This document shows positions 11,442 through 22,700 of a stretch of 64,000 nucleotides of DNA, piece by piece. The translations under genes and the position numbers were made by a program. The notes under the pieces were generated by a model. That model worked only from the letters and a program-made list of their open reading frames with translations, made no database searches and was not told where the DNA came from. Source of the DNA: Pohlia nutans (taxonomy: Eukaryota > Streptophyta > Bryopsida > Bryales > Mniaceae); contig CM040085.1 of NCBI GenBank assembly GCA_022496805.1, forward strand, positions 10,445,811 to 10,509,810, in the 5' to 3' direction. Numbering within the stretch: position 1 is the stretch's first letter; the number at the start of each line of letters is the position of its first letter.

Positions 11442-12955
11442 CGAATTGCTCGAGGGGAAAAATTGAGAGAAAAATTGAGAGAAATGAATTTTTTTAATTC
11501 ATTTCGTGCCACATGGACCCCCTTGTGGGGGTGCCACATGGCACATACAAAAATTAAGGGAAAATTCAAAAAAAAATCAAAAAAAGAAAACATTTCCAAA
11601 CACCAAATAGTTACACTCAAATAGTTACCTCAAATAATTTTCAGAAAAATATGTATTTTCCAAAACAAATGAAACATTAAAAAATCTACAAGTGAAACAA
11701 TTTAATTGAAGAAACGAGTGTTTCATCCTAGGGATTTGAACCCTTCCAACCACATCAAATGGTCGGTGCTGCCTTTCAACATGGATGATACTGCAAATTA
11801 ACAAACCTCCAACAGAGCGTCAAATTTGTGTCATACTGTGAGCCCAAAATTCTCTGAAACCATGACCGACTTCTGTAGTTATGTTTCAAAATCACCATCA
11901 AAATCAGCATTTCAACATCGTCGCCTTCTCCGCTCAACAAAAATTCTAGATCAACACTCAAGCCTTGCCATCAACACACCGCCATCGACACCGAGACCTT
12001 GTTCAACACTGCTCACTTCGCAACACAAAACCTAACACAAAAAGCATCGTCCCCCTCTTCAAACAACGCCATGGAATGTCTGCTCAATCCTTAGTTTTGT
12101 ATTCTTACATTCTATGCTTACATTCTTGCATCCTAACATCAAACAGTAAAAGGGCAATTGCTACATAACTAAGCAAATGTTGAAGTTATGAATTCAATTG
12201 TAAAGTAATTCTTCCAAAAAGGATTTGTGCAACTAGAGAGCTCCATACAAAAAGAGAGAGGACGCATCAACAAATGAATTCAATGCAAGAAGAGAGGATA
12301 TTGGTTACCTTTGTGAACTGGTGGCCGTCACCATCACGGAGCACCAGGTTCTTGCTCCACAGTTGTTTCCGCTTCTTCTTAAAATGCCACATGATTCTGT
12401 ACAGATGATCAAGCCAGACAGTCAAAGTCATCGTGAAAACGAACCCCACTTTCCGTAACCCTAACCCTGCAGCAACAACAACGCAACGATCCTTGCTCAA
12501 AAGCAACGCCTGGTCGCGCCCCGAAGTCGAAGCACAATTGCCACCATTGATTCATTGCACTGAAGATAGGGAACCCAATCTACACAAATCTACAATTTCA
12601 TTGCACAATCCCATTCATTGCACAAATCTACACAATTTCTAAAGCATCATCTCTTTCAGAGTGCATTGACACAACATCTCGCGTGCATTCTTCCAATCCG
12701 TAATGCTTCTGTCTAAACCCTAGCACAGGAAGTACGAACACAAACCCTCACAGAAGAACTCAGATCTGTTAAGAACTCAACGAACCTTCGATCTTCAGCC
12801 GTCCTCCTTCAGACTTGATTTGTGTACGCGGTCTCGATTTGCGACACTTGATTCTCCGACGGCGCAGACTGGAGCAGCGGCTGCTGAGGCGCACTGACAC
12901 CCCCTAATGTTCAAGTCTTTGGATTGGACTTCCGAATTCTGCACCACTGCAGTAC
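11442..12955. other. Flank of the element nest; no intact gene
   Basis: 11442-11625 is an inverted copy of 9650-9842. 11750-12050 resembles parts of the nest (for example the CATCGTCGCCTTCTCCGCTC block also in the right arm). 12250-12900 is moderately GC-rich, gene-like sequence without a convincing reading frame. It may belong to the captured gene whose exon is at 12956-13185. Confidence 0.45.
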
Positions 12956-13185
12956 CTGAAAGACTGCATAAGCAGTTTGCTTTGCACGTTCAAGAGGGGA
13001 ACTGTAGACCGCATCAAAATCCATCCCCAGAGACCGCAAATGGACACCCAAAGCGCGCGCTTGGCGTTTGCCCAACCCGGTGAGCGTGGCAGATGGGCTT
13101 CGTCCGCATATCAACTCAGGCTTTACATTCGTGGAGCTCTCCGCATGCCTTATGAAGTGAATCTCCGTGCACACGTTCAGCTCCC
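12956..13185 (-). pseudogene. Captured exon of a histidine phosphatase (phosphoglycerate mutase-like)
   Basis: Reads on the minus strand between a good acceptor (CAG at 13188-13186) and donor (GTACTG at 12955-12950). It has 76 codons with 2 leading bases. It shows the phosphatase signature Phe-Ile-Arg-His-Ala-Glu-Ser, where the His is the phospho-acceptor. Then come LTGLGKRQARALGVHL and YSSPLERAKQTA, the conserved N-terminal half of the histidine phosphatase superfamily. The rest of the catalytic domain is absent here, so this is a fragment. It sits amid GC-rich element relatives, which suggests capture by a transposon (Pack-type), though the boundaries of a carrier are not resolved. It could instead be the remnant of a real gene broken by insertions. 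Confidence 0.7.
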
Positions 13186-13815
13186 CTGCAAGAAAAAAAC
13201 AGAGTTACATGAATATGACTCCACAAACCTGACCAGCAGCAAAAAATTGGGCTTCTCAGTCATGGAGAATTGTGCAATTAAGGAGGTCAGACATCCCATT
13301 CACTTCATTCACATTGTAGAAACCTGTGAGCTAGATAGATAGTGGCGTAAGTAGGGAGACATATAGAATAGCAGACCTTAGTGGATTTATAAAATGCAAA
13401 GGTCAATGTGATCAACCCCGACAAAACCCTAAACCCTAATTCTTTTTTTTTTCAGCAGGTCCTGTCCTCACGGTCGCTCCGAACCCCTTGGACGACGCAT
13501 CGGTCACAGCAGACTTGCCGTTCTCCGTTTCCTCTTTCTCCGCCCCTTCAGCTCGGATTCTCACCACTCTAGCCACGCGTTCCCTGAAACTCGATTACTC
13601 TTGGCTCTCGATTACTCTTGGTTTTGAAAGAAGAAGAATGCGCTTGGAAATCGGTGTGGGATTCAATGAGTCGATGCCAGACGCGACAGAGTGCAAATCG
13701 ATCGTCTCTTGGCAGTGAATTGACGAGGCAGAGCGCAGGCAAGTCCTCAATAAGATGTGCCTCCAGTTTCTTTGATTTCACTCGCCATTCTGAGTTGGAT
13801 TGCAACGAGCTTCTG
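13186..13815. other. GC-rich segment upstream of the captured phosphatase exon
   Basis: Contains a telo-box-like AAACCCTAAACCCTAA at about 13423-13440, a motif common near plant gene starts, and short open frames without recognised homology. It may be the 5' region of the gene that supplied the phosphatase exon. Confidence 0.35.
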
Positions 13816-13991
13816 ATAACTATGACCCCAGAACCTCACCTCAGTCGATTCAGCCTACGTGGACGTGCCCCGTCAGAACCCCCCTGCTTACGTGGAGCGG
13901 CTGAAAATTCTTCAAAATTTTCTTGAAATCCAGGGACCCCCCCCCCGCATTTCCCGGGCCACCAAACTATGACTTTTGGGGTCATAGTTAT
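13816..13991. mobile_element. 176-bp relative of the palindromic element family
   Basis: Ends are ATAACTATGACCCC (13816-13829) and GGGGTCATAGTTAT (13978-13991), a near-perfect inverted repeat sharing CTATGACCCC with the 6090-11441 element. The interior has CCTACGTGGAC and CTTACGTGGAG plus a run of cytosines. Its right end abuts host DNA (TTTGACCCAAATTATATG) that continues uninterrupted at 32300. Confidence 0.65.
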
Positions 13992-14596
13992 TTGACCCAA
14001 ATTATATGTTTATTTTTAAATATTTTTAAAAACCCTCACAAATTTAAAAGACATTTTAAAGTGATGTTCTTTAAGTAAAAGTTGGTTTAGTCTTTGACAA
14101 ATATAGAGTTCATTTGTCAATCATTATACAAACTTTGTTTTCTCATCTGTCATGCACTTTTTGGAAGGTGAATTTTTTACTATAGATTTTATAGGAAGTT
14201 AGCTTCATCCATGTGTGATCCGATTAGAAAGGGGATGATTTGTGAAATTCTTATGCCTCATTTCATGTTGCACTGATTCATCAAAAAAGCTTAAGATCTT
14301 AGTTCAAAAATGCTCTTGAAAAAACCAACTCATAGAATTAAGCAACAAAAAAATCTCCAAAAATTCCCACACGTAGACTATTACATTTCAACCAATTAAA
14401 ATAAATTTCATCAACGGATTGTCAATATCTTATTTGTAATCAAATTACAAAAGAATTTTGAATTTTAAGTTTAAAAATTTTATACAAGAATATTGGTGAT
14501 AGCAATTGTAGATCTAACCATATGGGCAGAATCTAAAATTCATAATGTAAAACTTTTATTCATACATCAAATTCGGTAGCAAGTTCAAAATATTTA
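13992..14596. repeat. Segmental-duplication copy 1, distal part, with a truncated class B MITE
   Basis: Aligns with 32300-32430 and then 32885-33356. The left end of the class B MITE and about 450 bp are deleted here compared with the other copy. Non-coding. Confidence 0.65.
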
Positions 14597-14935
14597 ACAA
14601 TGGCTAGCAGAAATAGTTCTACAAACAAGGCTGATTTATAAAATTAGCTACCAATTCTATAATAGAAACTATCATAATATTGCAAGGAAAAGACCATAAG
14701 AGCATATAATTTCAATAAACATACAACACAACCTTTATAGTTAAATTATAAAAAATTAATTAATTAATTAATTCAAATATGCAACAAAGATGTACGATTC
14801 AAAGGTATGCCTCAAAGAGTTGATGATGTGTATAGCTACCTTTTGCTTTGTAAACATCATCAACTCTTTGAGGCATACAACATATCAACTTCCTAACAAC
14901 ATCAACTTCAGTACTATACCAAATTTTTTGGTTGA
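14597..14935 (-). mobile_element. Tc1/mariner remnant, internally deleted
   Basis: Starts with the same terminal repeat as the fuller element (CAATGGCTAGCAGAAATAGTT here, CAGTGGCTAGCAG at 33357) and at the same place in the duplicated DNA. Most of the transposase region is missing. It includes a perfect 24-bp inverted repeat at 14806-14829 and 14854-14877. Confidence 0.7.
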
Positions 14936-15383
14936 TGGCTTGAAGGACGTTTTCACACTAGGGCGTCAGATTTGTCAACAAAAATAGTGTACAGTATGTA
15001 AAACATGTGCCATTACTGCATCATTGACACTATATAATAATTATACAATATACAATTAAATATATTTACAATAGAATCTTTTCAAAATATTTGGAATATT
15101 TTTACATGTTTTATATTATTTTGGAATATTCCAAAAATAAATTTGAAATCTTTACACATTTTATGCAATATAACAATTAATAATGATTACAAACACTAGC
15201 TCAATGAGTCACCAACAAGTCACTTCACCCAAACAAAGGGACTCTTTATTCATGTCGGTTGTACTACCGGAGTTGTATATATATATATATTCATTAGGCT
15301 TCATGCCCTTTGGCTTTCCTTCATGCACTATATTCATCATCTTGGAACTCCACCTGTTCGATTAGGCATTGATTAGATATTAA
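14936..15383. other. AT-rich spacer, no gene seen
   Basis: Contains a short TA microsatellite near 15277. The block around 15295-15365 weakly resembles 20605-20690 in intron 1 of the second P450. Nothing coding recognised. Confidence 0.5.
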
Positions 15384-15950
15384 CCCCTAAACGTACAATT
15401 TGACAATTTGAGAAAAATCATCATAAACTACTATTTAGAAGAATATTTTGGAATTAATATACAAATGAAAGTTCTAGATTTTGAATTTTAGATTCCATCC
15501 GTACGGTTTGATTCACTAATACTATCACCAATATTTAATTATAAAATTTGAAAGTTAAAATTAAACATTCCTTCTAAATTCGATTACAAACAAAATTTTA
15601 ATACTTCTTGAGAAAAATTTGTTGGAATGAATTTGAAATGAGATACTCTTAAACGTGGTGATTCTTTGAAATTTTTGTGTTTTTTAAATCTATGACCTGA
15701 TTTTTGCAAGTCCACTTTTGAAGTACAGTCAATGCAATTTTGGCTTAGTCAACGACTTGACATACTTCTACATTTGTATTTTAGAAAAATATGTAATCAA
15801 GTATGACTAAATCCAACCGTTAAATAAGACGACAACTTGGTGAAGAATCTCCAAAAAAAGTGGATGACTTTCATCCAAGCATTGATGAGAACGTGAGAAG
15901 GGTTTGAATATGTTAGTCGTTCACTTTCTGGACGCTCTGACGTTTAGGGA
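15384..15950. mobile_element. TTAA-flanked MITE, 567 bp (class C)
   Basis: CCCCTAAACGTAC at the left, CGTTTAGGGA at the right, TTAA at 15380-15383 and 15951-15954. Same family as 62818-63397 and, in the other orientation, 29411-29989. Non-coding. Confidence 0.75.
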
Positions 15951-16205
15951 TTAATGAAAGTCATATATGTTGAGTGTGGGAATACATTCTCACGTGGGGC
16001 GGAGCAATTCGCAATACGGCGACAATGCACAGACTCTTGTAGCCTATCAGCCTCCCGTGCGACCAACAGTTAGAAAACTGTATAAAAATTTACGTGCGTA
16101 CCGTTATTCCACCGACCGCACAATCGCTTTTCACTCACTGAAATCAAGGAAACCCTTGTCTTGTGGGATCCAAGCACTCACGAACTTTGGAATAGCTCAA
16201 AATAC

Positions 16206-16646
16206 TTAGCAATAAGGTGGTTACCCCATTCCCAACTGGCGCCTTAAACCAACAACTAGGGGCATTTTCCACAATCAATGCTGCAATGATGTTGGTTGTA
16301 GCATGAGTTACAGTTGGTAATGGGTTCTCTCTTGTTGGTTTTAGTATATGTAAGTGTGGTCATGGATTCGTTGTTGTTGGTTTAAGCATCTTTAGTGTGT
16401 GCAATACAAATCTTCTTTAGACAGAAAGAGCTCTACCTACAGTATATGACGTGAATGGGATGTGTCATACTTCAACTTTGAAAATTTATAAGTAATTCAT
16501 TCTTCATCCAAAAATTATGTTTCAACTTGTGTTGAAATCTATTTCTTCTTTCCTAACTCTAAAAAATAATAATACTAAATAATATCAATGCCTCATATCC
16601 GTATTTCTTATTCAGTTGGGGAATGGGGTAACCACCTTAGTGCTAA
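16206..16646. mobile_element. 441-bp MITE in the proximal promoter of the second P450
   Basis: Terminal inverted repeats of about 28 bp: left begins TTAGCAATAAGGTGGTTACC, the right reverse complement begins TTAGCACTAAGGTGGTTACC. The target duplication is not clear. The element ends only about 136 bp before the start codon at 16783, so it probably lies in or next to the promoter. Confidence 0.7.
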
Positions 16647-16782
16647 TAAAACCGTGTCAGTCCCTTTCATTTGTATTTGCAATTCTCTATCAGTGTCTCC
16701 TCGCTTCCCTTGATACTCACGCTCTTCGCACCGATTGAACAGTACAAACTAGGACCGCTGATTGAATGGCAGGGTGATTGCA

Positions 16783-19700
16783 ATGGAGAGTCTCTTTGAT
16801 AAGATAATGGCCAAGGATGAGCTTGTGTTCTATGGAATTCCTGTCTTCTTCGGACTAGTACTAGTGCTCCTGTTTCTGTTTGTGGACCGAGTTGGAAAGA
16901 AGCAGAAGAAGTTGCCGCCAGGTCCGTTTCCATGGCCGGTGTTCGGCAACTTGTTTCTAGGCGGACCGCATCCGCACCAAGTCTTCACGCAGCTGGCAAA
17001 ACAATACGGCAACATCATGAGCCTCTTCTTCGGCAACGTGCGAGTGGTGATACTCTCGGATCCTACCATAGCCAAGGAGTTTTTCACGGTGCGAGACGCC
17101 AGTTTCGCATCGCGCCCAATTCACGACCTCATGTACACGCAGGCCAAGTACATGAACTACGGGAAGGAGAATGTGTCGATGACGATTAGCACCTACGCGC
17201 CGCAAGTGCGTGAGATGCGGCAGCTTTGCATCAGCGAGTTGTTCACGCCGCACAGGCTGGAGACCAAGAGGACCACCAGAATGGAGGAGTTGCAACGGAT
17301 GATACAGGGGACTGCGCAGTCTGGTCCCGTGGAGATACGGCCCCTTCTGAGCGAATTCAGCCTGCGCCTGAATTGCAGGGCCACATTCAACAAAGCCTTC
17401 TTGCATTCCGAGGGCATTCCGTCCAGTGGGTTGGATCCTCAAGCGTTCCGGAGATTGGAGACGGAAAACACGAAACTTTTGGCAACACACAACATTGCGG
17501 ACATCGTTCCTGCGATTAAATTTTTGCTGGGCCGTCTTGATCTGGAAGGCATTCACGCAAGATGGAAGGATGTGACCGAGCGCAAAGTGAGCTGCACGGA
17601 GGCCATCTTAGATTGGTATCGGAAACATGGCGATGGAGAGGCTCAATCGGAAACGGACTTCGTGGAGACTCTGCTGCATCTTACTGAGGACGGCAAGTAC
17701 ACGACGACCACCGCTCAGGCTGTAATCTTTGTAAGCTTCCTCCCTGATCATTATTTTCACGTGAAGCCAACACAAAATTTATTCTCACTTTGGAGTAAGG
17801 GCCGCTTCACACTATGGCCGTCCAAGTCGAGAGGGCGTGGGATTGAGAGTCCAAACTTTGTTGAGAGTCCAAAGAAATCTACTGAAAATAGCCAATAAAA
17901 TATAGTTTCATTTTTTATGAAAAGAAATCGATGGCCTCTCGACCATAGTGACGGGTCTTGCAAAATGTAGGACCCAAACTTCCTCTCGAGAGGCCGTCAC
18001 CTTGGTCAAAAAGTGTTGCCATGTAAACATTTTGAAGGTCCACGGCCTTTGGACTTTGGCCTCTAGTGTGAAGGGTCGAGAGGCCGAAACCATGGTTTCT
18101 TGCAATTTGATTGGTGGAAACCGACGGCCTCTCGACCTTTGGCCATAGTGTGAAGCGGCCCTAAATATGATTTACATGTAGATTTTGTAACTACACTGCT
18201 CATTGTATTTAGTGTACAGTAAAATAAACAAACTGCACTGGATTTCAGCTGCAGTTCTTTAGACCACCGTTGGAAAACAATTGTATAATTTTTTGTCAAT
18301 AGTCACTTGTAATGTTTGGAATTAAGAGACGTACAATATAGGGAATGGCCACATATGGGTACCACTTTTGCACGTCTCACATAGTGTGACTTATGTCTTA
18401 CTCATTTTATGTGTGCTAAAAATTCCGTTTTTAACACCATGTATATAGTTGCAGCCATAGTGCCTATAACACCCTCTAGTGTTTGTAATTTTCCAATGTT
18501 TTCTTCTTACCAAAAAGACACTTCTCGAAAATCACACTATTTTTGGAGGGGGTACCCATATCAGGCCATCACCCTATACTGTTGGGAAGGTCTTGGAAAT
18601 GCGCTTACAACGGTATATTACATGACTCCAAATTCCAAAAATTGCAGTTGCTATGAGAAAGAAAGAGCTTGCGCTTGGGAATCAAGAGCAGTTCAGGGTG
18701 GTCTAAAGAACTGGTCCAGTTCAAGGTCCAGTGCGGGTATTTTTCCACATACTGTATGGTCCACGTTAAATTTGACACTTTTCTTAGTGGGATTAGCAAT
18801 TATCACGGTCCTTCCGAAAGTTATGGACTTATGGTCCCCAAATTCTATGGTTTAAGTTGGTTTCATAATTGATTTATAGACAACATTATTTAAAAAGCAA
18901 CACTAAATATGATGAAATAAAGGGTGTTACAATAGGAGCAAAGAATAACTTGGACATCACAATGCTATTAAAATAGTTTCCCACTCTTGTGACTTTCTGA
19001 CGTTGGGCATATTTACTATTATTAAAAAAAATTAAAATCGGAGATCTTTTTTTTGCTTTTAAGACCATTAAAATGTACGAAATGGAATAAGTTATGGTTT
19101 TTTTCTGAAAGTTCACTTATTACCCGCTTTCCAAAAGCGTTTCAAGTACTGTAGAGTACTACATTTGTTCAACTGCCATTGAGTATGTTGTGACTATTCA
19201 AACCAGTGTTCGGGATACTTTTTGAGCCAACCAGTCAATTTTCTTTATTTGACCAAATTAATTGGTTTTTTAAGAATATATTCCGTATATTTCTTTTGTA
19301 AATATTATTCATAATTAATTTTTAGTCATTTAATCTAGTTTTTTGTCTCTATTCTTGAGATTAAACTCGTTATTTCAGAAAATCAACTAGTTGACTTGTA
19401 ATTAACCACCTGTTCTTTCCAAATAGTAATTCAGACAGAAAGACTCTAAATCCCCCCCCGGACGTTAATGCAAGAGGACAAAAATTGACCCCTATTTTGA
19501 ACGTGTAGGGGCCCACCTTAAATTATAACCCCCTCTTCCAAGGGTTTAAAATTCCCAAGGGGGTCGCCCTAGACCAAGTTTGGACCGTAGGCCCCAAATT
19601 TGCAAAAACAATTGCCAAAAAAATACCCTAGAGCGTCCAAAATGGAAATTTCAGAAAATGGGCCCCATGGGTGAACAATGCTTGCATTAATACCTAAGCG

Positions 19701-22700
19701 TCCCTAGCTTTTTTGGGCTTAAAATCATCATTGCTTTTGATGTGTTATAGGTCTAAATGTAAGTGAGGTATAGGAATCTCAACAGTACAATCTTGTAATA
19801 TACATGTTGTAGATCATGTGGATCAAATTTGGGGTCATTTGGCCATATAGATTCCAAGATCATAGTGTTTTAGTGTTAAAAAAGGATGCTGACATTTTCC
19901 TAGCAGAACAGTTAGAGGTGAAATTTGTTTTCAAAATTACTCAAATGAAAAGACTCTGAACTATAAAGTAGTTCAAAATCATCATATAAACAGATTGGTA
20001 CCAAAAAAACTCATGAAAAAGTTTAATGTGCCCTAAAATGGCCTTGCAATGTCAAAAAGTAGCCCGAAAAGCGACCGATTTGACCCAAAAAGCAAAAAGT
20101 GTCCAAACTATACCCGTGCATTAAATTGACTCCCAAACATTCAAAACAACATGGATTGACATGAAAATTTTACCATGATAGCTAGACTTCAAGGGGAATC
20201 CAACCCAACAATTTATATTGAAAAAGGACATGGGATGAAGGAGATACAAGCGCCGGAAGTTGCAGCCATCAAAATCCAGAAAAACTGTCCAAAAAAAGAC
20301 CCCTACTTTCAAATGATCATCAAAAATTCAATACATCCTGGATTGATCTGAAATTTTTACCACTCATTCCATATGTCATGCAGTTTTTTTTCCAAAATTT
20401 TATTAAAATCGGACACTTTTTGCAAAAGTTACAGCTCTTTAAAGGTGAATGTACCCCCAAAACCGTCCAAAATATGGACGTCCGGACGGTTAGGGGTTAA
20501 CGTCCGGGGGGAGATTTAGAGTTGGGGATTCAGACACTGTGCTACATTTATGATTTATTCAACTTTTCAAATCAATTTTTTTCAATGGAAACTCCCTTGC
20601 ATAACGTTCAGTAGCCTTCATGCCCATTGCCTTTCCATTCTGCACTCTGCTCATCACCTTGAGCCTCCACCTGTCCACTTAGCTACTGATGAAGTACTAT
20701 TGGACGCATGTGGATATTCCAGACCATCTGCTGCAGAGCCAAAGCAGGGACAGTGCATGCTATTGAATGTTAGGTGAGTTGATTTTCAAGTAAGGATTTT
20801 CATGGCATGATGTGCAGGAACTGTTGACAGCAGGAACGGACACGGTGGCTGCCAGCATGGAATGGGCGCTTCTGGAGATGGCTCTTCACCGGCAGTGCCA
20901 GGCAAAGTTGCACACCGAGATTGATGCCCAGTTTGGCATGCTTGGCCCAGTGCAAGAGGAGGAAGCTGCTCAATTACCATATCTCCAGGTAATTCTTCAA
21001 TCGGTCAGCTATAATTTCTTTCAGTTTTGTGGATACCGCCTGTCTCCTTTGAGTTCAAAGAAGTCCCTAACATCCATCAGATAGATAGAAACTCTGGTCC
21101 TCTTTTAAAGCCGGTGTGAATAAAGTGTATGTTTGTAATGACAATGACCAAGTGCCCACCAGACAAAGGACCATTGGAACAATGACATCAATCACTTCAT
21201 TATTAATTCTTTAACAACTTTTGAAATAGTTGTTGTTGTCGACCATTCTTAGTCAAATTGAATGAATCAAATTGTCTCTTGTTTTTGTATGAAAAGTAAG
21301 ATGCGTGCACTCATAGAACAACTTAGGGCATGTTTACATCATGGACCAAGAGCGTGACCAAGGAAAATGGATTTTTTTCCATTATCACAGCTCTTGGTCC
21401 CACTTCAAAAAATTGCAATTATTTAATGCCCTTGGGCCCCTGACTAGGAGTAATCCGAACCTGGACCAGGAAGAGTGACCATGCATCAAAAAGAGAGTGG
21501 GCTGATTTTTTTTTAAGAACTTTTTTATTGAAATTTTAAAAGCATACCGTTTCATATTTTTGGGCGCTTATATCTCCCAAACTACACCTTTGAATGCAAA
21601 ATTTTCAATAGATTTGAGTTTATGATGGCCACATTATGCTACCCTAAATTTTTCACATCATTCCGACACTTTTGATTTTTTGGCTTTTTTATAATAAAAA
21701 AATCTAATAAAGTCCCCAAGTTTTGCGGCGAGAGAACCTCTCTTTCCTCTCTTGTCACTAAACCCGGGGACCTTGAAAGTGAATGATGTTGTTGCCACTT
21801 AGGTGCCAGAGGGGCCTTTTGGGGATCTTGAGCCCCATGGTCATTTTCCTTTTTTTGGAATGATGTAAATCGAAGTCATCTCAAGACAAGTTCAAGGGCC
21901 AATCACAGATCTTCAGGGATGGTTCACACTATGAGCATCCAAGTCTAGAGGCCATGGGAGTTTATGGTCAATTTATGCTGAGAGTCCAAAGGCTTGGGGT
22001 TGAAATATATAATAAAATATAGAAATTCGAGCCTTTGGCTGGCTATAGTGGAAAGCCCCATTTTGGAAGCTCCAAAGGCCAAGCTTTGGCCGGCCATAGT
22101 GTGAAGCTCCAAAGGCCAAATCCGAAAGCTAAATTCAAAGTCCAAACCTTTGATACAATTTTAAAAAATCTCAATAAAGAATTTAGTGTGAAGGGTTGAG
22201 AGGCCAATTTATGACTTTCTTGCAAGATGATTGGTGAAATTCCTTCGGCGATAGTGTGAACCAACCCTTAACCCATGAAGGACCAAGTATTGATGATTTT
22301 AAAATAAAGAATTCAATCAATCATATAGTGAAGGTTATAATTGAAATTGAACCATCTTTATGTCACTTGAATCAATGAACGTTGCATGTGTGTTGGTCAT
22401 AAAGTAAAAAAAAGGTAGTTCTCATAGGACCAATTCAAAACCGCTAAAAATAAACATGAGGCCCACTTTGGAGTTCTGGGTCCTTTTAAGGGTTAATTAG
22501 TGGAGCCGATGGAGTGTCTGGGTGATGTTTGATGTTGGAAACCTGGCATTGCAATTCTTGCAGGCTGTGGTGAAGGAAGTTCTGCGTCTCCACGCTCCCA
22601 CGGCCATGGGCATCCCTCACAGCAACATGGAAGATGCCACCCTGGGAGGATACCACATTCCGGCCGGAACAACAGTGATGCCCAACTTATGGGCTCTGCA

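Larger units (their letters stand above)
20989..22563. other. P450 intron 2 (second gene)
   Basis: 1.58 kb between the exon coding the I-helix and the exon coding the K-helix. It carries a Tourist-like element (about 21916-22267) directly followed by a TTAA MITE (22272-22492). The matching intron of the third P450 is only 408 bp and lacks both. Confidence 0.75.

Noticed and set aside
16957..17556. 199-codon minus-strand frame opposite P450 exon 1
   Set aside because: Shadow of the real P450 exon on the plus strand.
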